Positions 1 through 3,559 of a DNA stretch of 5,503 nucleotides are shown here, in pieces (position 1 is the stretch's first letter; every line of letters begins with the position of its first letter). The position numbers and the translations under genes were made by a program. The stretch comes from Dehalococcoidales bacterium (GTDB lineage: Bacteria > Chloroflexota > Dehalococcoidia > Dehalococcoidales > RBG-16-60-22). Under the pieces are notes generated by a model. The model made no database searches. It was not told where the DNA came from and saw nothing but the letters and a program-made list of their open reading frames with translations. Location of the stretch: assembly GCA_030628245.1 (NCBI GenBank), contig DAOVRI010000120.1:1-5503 (forward strand), read 5' to 3'.

Positions 1-52
1 CCAACCACGCGCCGCGGGAGAACGAGACGACTATCGCTACCAGGATCACTAA

Positions 53-337
53 AGACAGCACAAGATAACCGACACGCCTGAGCCACGCCCCGGAAGGCCC
101 GGCCGGCGCCGGGAGCCATCGCCCGACGACCGCAGGTCCGTGAAAGTCGTCATCACCGATAAAGGCTGGCAGGAAGCCAATCAGCTGAATCCGGTCGCCC
201 AGGAGTTAAGCCGCGAGACCCTGTCCTGTATCGACAAAGAGCAGATTGAAGTATTGGTCGGTATTATGAGGACGATTAGAGAGAGCCTGTCTCCCAGGCT
301 CGCTAGGACCGTCGGCAACGGAAAGCTCCGCGAATAG
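53..337 (+). pseudogene. MarR-family transcriptional regulator, C-terminal remnant (disrupted or frame-shifted)
   Basis: The frame is open from just after a stop at 50-52 to the TAG at 335-337. It encodes the MarR wing signature REPSPDDRRSV (DDRRS codons at 125-139), then VVITDKG and a helical tail (ELSRETLSCIDKEQIEVLVG, then IMRTIRESL) that fits the C-terminal dimerisation helices of MarR proteins. No ATG, GTG or TTG lies in frame between 53 and 139. The first start, GTG at 140, sits inside the wing motif, so a protein begun there would be 65 aa and lack the winged helix. In another frame, codons 18-50 read ENETTIATRIT, which loosely resembles a MarR recognition helix. This suggests a frameshift or decay around positions 47-100. 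The upstream part is outside the window, so a sequencing error or an upstream intact portion cannot be excluded. MarR identity of the tail is fairly sure; the pseudogene status is an inference. Confidence 0.6.
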
Positions 338-340
338 TGT

Positions 341-350
341 TAATATATAT
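341..350 (+). promoter_or_regulatory. Possible -10-like AT-rich element of the 2-oxoacid oxidoreductase operon
   Basis: An isolated run of alternating A and T (TAATATATAT) lies just after the MarR remnant and about 70 bases before the first oxidoreductase gene, in otherwise GC-rich DNA. It could supply a -10 hexamer. I see no good TTGACA-like -35 at 16-18 bases upstream, so the exact promoter is not defined. The operon must be transcribed from here or from further upstream. Confidence 0.3.
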
Positions 351-360
351 CGTGGTTTCA

Positions 361-387
361 CAGCGCAACCGGAGGGTGTCTGCGCTG
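361..387. promoter_or_regulatory. Inverted repeat CAGCGCA / TGCGCTG in the operon leader
   Basis: Perfect 7-bp arms lie at 361-367 and 381-387, separated by 13 bases, so the half-sites start 20 bp apart, about two helical turns. There is no T-run after the second arm, so it is not an intrinsic terminator. It could be an operator for a dimeric regulator or a hairpin in the mRNA leader. It lies between the AT-rich promoter-like stretch and the ribosome binding site. The repeat is seen directly; the role is inferred. Confidence 0.4.
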
Positions 388-416
388 AATACAAATGAAG
401 AGGGGATTATGTAACT

Positions 417-965
417 GTGAAAGAGATAAGGATTCACGGACGTGGCGGGCAGGGGGCCGTTATGGCGGCCAGGATGCTGGCCAGTGCCTTCGTTCTCGAG
501 GGTAAGTCGGTGGCCAGCTTTCCCATGTACGGTTTCGAGAGGCGTGGCGCGCCGGTAGTGGCTTTCACCCGCGTTGATGACAAGCCCATTCGGGAAAAAA
601 CGCAAATCTATACCCCTGATTGCCTGATTGTGATTGACCCCGGCCTGTTAGCCCTTACCACCCTGTTCACGGGGTTGAAGCCGGAAGGCGTGTTCATCCT
701 GAATAGCCCGAAGAAGTTGACCGAGCAGCCCGACGAAAACCTGAAAACAAGCGGCGTGGTCAACGCCACCCAGATAGCCGTTGAGGAAATCGGCCGGGAT
801 ATCCCCAATACCTGCCTTCTCGGCGCCTTTGCCGCCGCTACCGGCTGGCTGGAATTGAAGTCAATTCTGTCCTGCCTGCCGGACTATCTCAGTGGCGACA
901 TCCTTCAGAGAAATCTCAAGAGTACCGAGAGAGGATACCGCGAAGTGGAGGTAACCAAATGGTAA
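417..965 (+). CDS. 2-oxoacid:ferredoxin oxidoreductase, gamma subunit
   Basis: This is the gamma subunit (about 182 aa, usual length) of a four-subunit pyruvate/2-oxoacid:ferredoxin oxidoreductase, a cytoplasmic enzyme that turns a 2-oxoacid and CoA into acyl-CoA, CO2 and reduced ferredoxin. The N-terminus carries the family motif GRGGQG (residues 8-13). FPMYGFERRGAPVVAF (35-50) and IYTPDCLIVIDPGLL (64-78) are the expected gamma-subunit blocks, in the domain that in this family contacts CoA. The GTG at 417 is the only usable start: an in-frame TGA lies at 396-398 and no other start codon lies between. AGGGG at 401-405 serves as ribosome binding site. An ATG-TAA pair at 409-414 sits between that site and the start. 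The gene overlaps the delta gene by 7 bp, so the two are translationally coupled. Family identity is strong; the substrate is not determined by this subunit. Confidence 0.93.
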   Translation: MKEIRIHGRGGQGAVMAARMLASAFVLEGKSVASFPMYGFERRGAPVVAFTRVDDKPIREKTQIYTPDCLIVIDPGLLALTTLFTGLKPEGVFILNSPKKLTEQPDENLKTSGVVNATQIAVEEIGRDIPNTCLLGAFAAATGWLELKSILSCLPDYLSGDILQRNLKSTERGYREVEVTKW

Positions 966-1255
966 TAAAGCATAAGAATATTTTTAAAACGGAAAGCGCT
1001 TGGTCGAATGCCGACGAGAAGCTTCTCTGTCTGGATACCGGCAGCTGGCGGACGGAGCGGCCGGTGCTGGACAAGGAAAAGTGTAACTACTGCGGTCTCT
1101 GTGCGCTCTACTGTCCCCCGCAGTGCATGAAAGACATGGGCGACTATTTCGAGGCCGACCTTGCTTTCTGCAAGGGCTGCGGTATCTGTGCCACGGAGTG
1201 CCCGCGAAAAGCCATTACTATGGTTCCGGAAGGAGAGTTTGCCGATGAAGGCTAA
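959..1255 (+). CDS. 2-oxoacid:ferredoxin oxidoreductase, delta subunit (2[4Fe-4S] ferredoxin)
   Basis: A 98-aa ferredoxin-like subunit that takes electrons from the catalytic alpha/beta core and passes them to external ferredoxin. Two complete 4Fe-4S motifs are visible: C42-x2-C45-x2-C48-x3-C52-P and C71-x2-C74-x2-C77-x3-C81-P. The N-terminal extension ending in TGSWRTERPVLDKEKC (27-42) is typical of PorD-type subunits and sets it apart from free ferredoxins. Two further cysteines, C24 and C56, lie outside the motifs. GGAGG at 947-951 sits 7 bases before the ATG and inside the end of the gamma gene. The 3' end overlaps the alpha start by 11 bp. The family call is secure. No signal peptide or membrane segment is present. 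Confidence 0.95.
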   Translation: MVIKHKNIFKTESAWSNADEKLLCLDTGSWRTERPVLDKEKCNYCGLCALYCPPQCMKDMGDYFEADLAFCKGCGICATECPRKAITMVPEGEFADEG

Positions 1256-2441
1256 AAAAGGTCAGGTCAGGGTAATAACAGGCAACGCCGTCGGCGCCTA
1301 CGGGGCTATGGTTTGCCGGCCGGAAGTGGTGGCGGCCTACCCCATAACTCCTCAGAGCGAGATAGCGGAGCTGCTCTCCCAGTTCAAAGCCGATGGTGTT
1401 CTGGACGCCGAATATGTGGAAGTTGAGGGTGAAAACTCGGCGATGAACGTTGTCTTAGCCGCCAGCATCGCCGGCGCACGGGTTTTCACCGCTACCTCTT
1501 CTTACGGACTGGTATTCATGTATGATGCCCTGCAGGAAACCTCTGGCTTCAGGGCACCAGTAGTGATGGTAAATGCTAACCGGGAAACGCCCGGCATCCA
1601 TGCCGTTTCCTCCGGGCAGCAGGACATGATTTCCGCCAGGGACACAGGATGGGTCCAGATAGTCGTGGAGAACGACCAGGAAATTCTTGACCAGACTATC
1701 ATGGCCTACCGGCTGGCGGAGGACTACGATATCCAGCTCCCCGTCATGGTGAACTATGATGGTTTTTATCTCTCCTACCTTGCCGAAGCCGTGGAAATTC
1801 CGAACATCGAGGACGTCGATGAGTTCCTGGCGCCCCTTAAACAGCAACCGGAACGCCAGAAACTGGTTCCGGGTGTGTCTATCGGCTGCGGCACTCACGG
1901 TATGGAGATGGGCTATGTCGAGGCGCGCTATAAGCACTGTATGGCGCTGGAGCGAGTCAAGAATAAAGTGGACGAAATAGATAAAGCGTTCGGAGATTAT
2001 TTCGGACGTAGCTACGGCGGCCAGATTGAGGAGTACCGCACCGAGGGTGCCGAGATAATAGTGCTGGCCTCGGGGAGTGCCGCCGGAACGGTACGGACAG
2101 TTGTCGACACCAAAAGGGAAGAGGGTGTGAAAGTAGGTATGGTCAAGCTAAGACTATTCCGCCCCTTCCCTGCCGAACGTCTTATAAAAGCCCTAAAGGG
2201 TAAGAAAGCGATAGGCGTTATCGACCGGAGCCTCTGTTTCGGCTGGAAGTATGGGCCTATATGTATGGAGCTGAAAACTCTCGCAGTGAATATTGGTGCT
2301 ATACCCATACTGAGCTATATCGATGGCTTGGCCAATCTGGATATCAATGTACCTCATATAGAGAGAGTAATAGACGAAGTCAATGCTGCTGCCCAGGGCA
2401 AGCCCTACCAGGAGGTAACCTGGATTCCGATGGAGGAATGA
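1245..2441 (+). CDS. 2-oxoacid:ferredoxin oxidoreductase, alpha subunit
   Basis: The 398-aa alpha subunit carries the pyrimidine-binding and C-terminal domains of the thiamine diphosphate enzyme. The expected active-site residues are present: YPITPQSE (32-39, T35), the cofactor-activating Glu in EVEGENSA (E63), TATSSYGL (82-89), NANR (110-113, R113, which in pyruvate:ferredoxin oxidoreductase binds the substrate carboxylate) and RDTGW (132-136). YDGFYLSY (171-178) closes the first domain. A transketolase-C-like domain follows from about residue 268 (EIIVLASGSAAG, then RLFRPFP at 303-309). I chose ATG 1245 because AGGAGAG (1230-1236) lies 8 bases upstream and homology begins there; the frame is open further upstream but reads as delta-gene shadow. 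The loop after R113 (ETPGIHAVSSGQQDM) differs from the usual pyruvate-enzyme pattern with IWNDHSD, so another 2-oxoacid, possibly aromatic or branched, is plausible. Family is certain; substrate is open. Confidence 0.94.
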   Translation: MKAKKGQVRVITGNAVGAYGAMVCRPEVVAAYPITPQSEIAELLSQFKADGVLDAEYVEVEGENSAMNVVLAASIAGARVFTATSSYGLVFMYDALQETSGFRAPVVMVNANRETPGIHAVSSGQQDMISARDTGWVQIVVENDQEILDQTIMAYRLAEDYDIQLPVMVNYDGFYLSYLAEAVEIPNIEDVDEFLAPLKQQPERQKLVPGVSIGCGTHGMEMGYVEARYKHCMALERVKNKVDEIDKAFGDYFGRSYGGQIEEYRTEGAEIIVLASGSAAGTVRTVVDTKREEGVKVGMVKLRLFRPFPAERLIKALKGKKAIGVIDRSLCFGWKYGPICMELKTLAVNIGAIPILSYIDGLANLDINVPHIERVIDEVNAAAQGKPYQEVTWIPMEE

Positions 2442-2451
2442 GGAAACAAAG

Positions 2452-3378
2452 ATGGTAGAAAAAACGAAGAAAAAATCACGGGTTTTTAACTATTTCTGCG
2501 AGGAAGACCAGTTCGCTGGTGGTGTGGCCTGGTGCTCCGGCTGTCCCCTGGAACTTACCGCCAGGTTCGTGCCGAAAGTCCTGGGGAAGAATGTGGTATT
2601 TGTCGGTACGCCCGGCTGCGCGGCACCGGTATTACACGGGCAGAACGTGGGGGCATGGCATAGATTGGCTTATATGGCCTCCGTTATGACCGGAGTTCCC
2701 TCCAAGGCTACGGGACTTTCCAGGTATTACCGGAGGATAGGTCAGGATGCTACCGTGGTCTGCTTCACCGGTGACGGCTGCGCCACCGATGTCGGTTTCC
2801 AGCCCCTCAGCGGGGCCGCCGAGAGAGGCGAGCATATTATCTATTTAGCCTATGACAATGAAGGCTATATGAACACCGGCAACCAGAGAAGCAGCGCCAC
2901 CCCGCTGGGGGCCGCCACCACGACGACCCCCGTTGGGAAAATCGGCCGCGGCAAGACGACCGTTTCCAAGAACATGCCCCTGGTCATGCTGATGCACCGG
3001 CCGGCGTATATGGCTACGGCCACCCTGAGCCACCTTGAGGACTTTGCCAAGAAGCTGGTTAAAGCCAAAGAGAAGGTAAAAGAGGGGTTTGTCTACCTTC
3101 ATGTCTTCTCGCCCTGCCCCGTCGGCTGGCGCATTAACTCCAATATGTCAATCGAGGTATGCCGCACCGCCGTGAGAACCAACTACTTCCCCCTCTGGGA
3201 GGCGGAAGACGGGAAGCCCAGATTTACGGTTGAGATAGCCAACCCCAAGCCTGTTGCGGAACTCACCAAATTGATGCGGAAATTCTCCCATCTGAAAGAG
3301 GACGGCCTGGCGGAGCTGCAAAAGGCAGTCGATGAGCGGTATGCCCTTGTCAAGAACCTCTGTGATGCGTATAAGTAA
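2452..3378 (+). CDS. 2-oxoacid:ferredoxin oxidoreductase, beta subunit (thiamine diphosphate binding)
   Basis: The 308-aa beta subunit binds the diphosphate of thiamine diphosphate and one 4Fe-4S cluster. The Mg/TPP motif begins at GDG (107-109) and continues to DNEGYMNTGNQRS (135-147), where N141 matches the conserved active-site Asn. Cluster cysteines expected for this family are C28 and C31 (WCSGC), C56 (TPGCAA) and C222 (SPCPVGW). LSGAAERG (119-126) and ATTTTPVGK (155-163) are further family blocks. The start has AGGA at 2441-2444, 7 bases upstream, overlapping the alpha stop. The gap to alpha is 10 bp, so it is the fourth cistron of one operon in order gamma-delta-alpha-beta. The segment around the cluster (WCSGCPLELTAR rather than the ACAGCG common in pyruvate enzymes) and HGQNVGAWHR (62-71) look divergent, again leaving the substrate open. 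No intrinsic terminator follows. Confidence 0.94.
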   Translation: MVEKTKKKSRVFNYFCEEDQFAGGVAWCSGCPLELTARFVPKVLGKNVVFVGTPGCAAPVLHGQNVGAWHRLAYMASVMTGVPSKATGLSRYYRRIGQDATVVCFTGDGCATDVGFQPLSGAAERGEHIIYLAYDNEGYMNTGNQRSSATPLGAATTTTPVGKIGRGKTTVSKNMPLVMLMHRPAYMATATLSHLEDFAKKLVKAKEKVKEGFVYLHVFSPCPVGWRINSNMSIEVCRTAVRTNYFPLWEAEDGKPRFTVEIANPKPVAELTKLMRKFSHLKEDGLAELQKAVDERYALVKNLCDAYK

Positions 3379-3386
3379 TACCGGTT

Positions 3387-3399
3387 ATTCACGGTGAAT
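3387..3399. repeat. 13-bp palindrome ATTCAC-G-GTGAAT after the beta gene
   Basis: Perfect 6-bp arms surround a single central G, starting 9 bases after the beta stop codon. As RNA it would give at best a 5-bp AT-rich stem with a 3-base loop and no U-run, so it is unlikely to terminate transcription. A small operator site is possible but unproven. Confidence 0.35.
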
Positions 3400-3472
3400 T
3401 ATAGTAAAGGAGGTTTATCTGGAGACAATAAACCCGTAAAATATCCCGAATTGGTGTCGAAAACTGCTTCTC

Positions 3473-3508
3473 TTGACAACTTGCGCCAATCTTTCAATAT
3501 CGTATAAA
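3473..3508 (+). promoter_or_regulatory. Candidate sigma70-type promoter for the molybdoenzyme gene
   Basis: A perfect TTGACA occurs at 3473-3478 and a good TATAAA at 3503-3508, but they are 24 bases apart, too far for one ordinary promoter. The best-spaced pair is TTGCGC (3481-3486) with TATAAA, a 16-base spacer. Alternatively TTGACA pairs with a poor -10 near 3495-3501. Start of transcription would fall near 3514-3516, about 45 bases before the ATG at 3560. Either pairing is inference from consensus only. Confidence 0.4.
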
Positions 3509-3540
3509 TTAGAAAATAGCGGCGAAAAAGCTTTGTAACA

Positions 3541-3550
3541 AAGGAGGAGG
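3541..3550 (+). promoter_or_regulatory. Strong ribosome binding site fixing the ATG at 3560
   Basis: AAGGAGGAGG lies 9 bases before ATG 3560 and decides the start of the molybdoenzyme. An in-frame TAA at 3536-3538 rules out any longer N-terminus. Its first bases overlap the right arm of a small CTTTG-TAA-CAAAG hairpin (3531-3543), which might slightly mask it. Confidence 0.8.
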
Positions 3551-3559
3551 ATTATACAT

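Larger units (their letters stand above)
3379..3559 (+). other. Intergenic region upstream of the molybdoenzyme gene
   Basis: A 181-bp region, AT-richer than its flanks. In order it holds: a 13-bp palindrome; an orphan strong ribosome-binding-type sequence AAAGGAGG (3406-3413) with no normal start codon at the right distance; a short frame from GTG 3394 to TAA 3505-3507 (37 codons, no recognised family); a promoter-like stretch (3473-3508); a CTTTG-TAA-CAAAG mini-hairpin (3531-3543); and the true ribosome binding site of the next gene. No T-rich terminator is seen, so read-through from the upstream operon is possible in addition to a local promoter. Confidence 0.6.

Noticed and set aside
361..400. 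Leader dyad as a terminator or riboswitch
   Set aside because: No T-run follows the second arm and the leader is too short to hold a known riboswitch fold.
608..808. Small - strand frame opposite the gamma gene
   Set aside because: No ribosome binding site or family match; it is a reading-frame shadow.
1161..1244. Longer N-terminus for the alpha subunit
   Set aside because: These codons are the delta subunit gene read in another frame. ATG 1245 has a proper ribosome binding site and is where family homology begins.
1455..1937. Open frame on the - strand (160 codons) opposite the alpha subunit gene
   Set aside because: It is a shadow of a firmly identified gene, with no family resemblance and no convincing start region.
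3387..3399. Palindrome after the beta gene as an intrinsic terminator
   Set aside because: The arms meet around a single base, the possible stem is AT-rich and there is no T-run.
3473..3508. TTGACA (3473-3478) paired with TATAAA (3503-3508) as one consensus promoter
   Set aside because: The spacer is 24 bases, well beyond the usual 16-18, so these two hexamers are unlikely to act as a pair.
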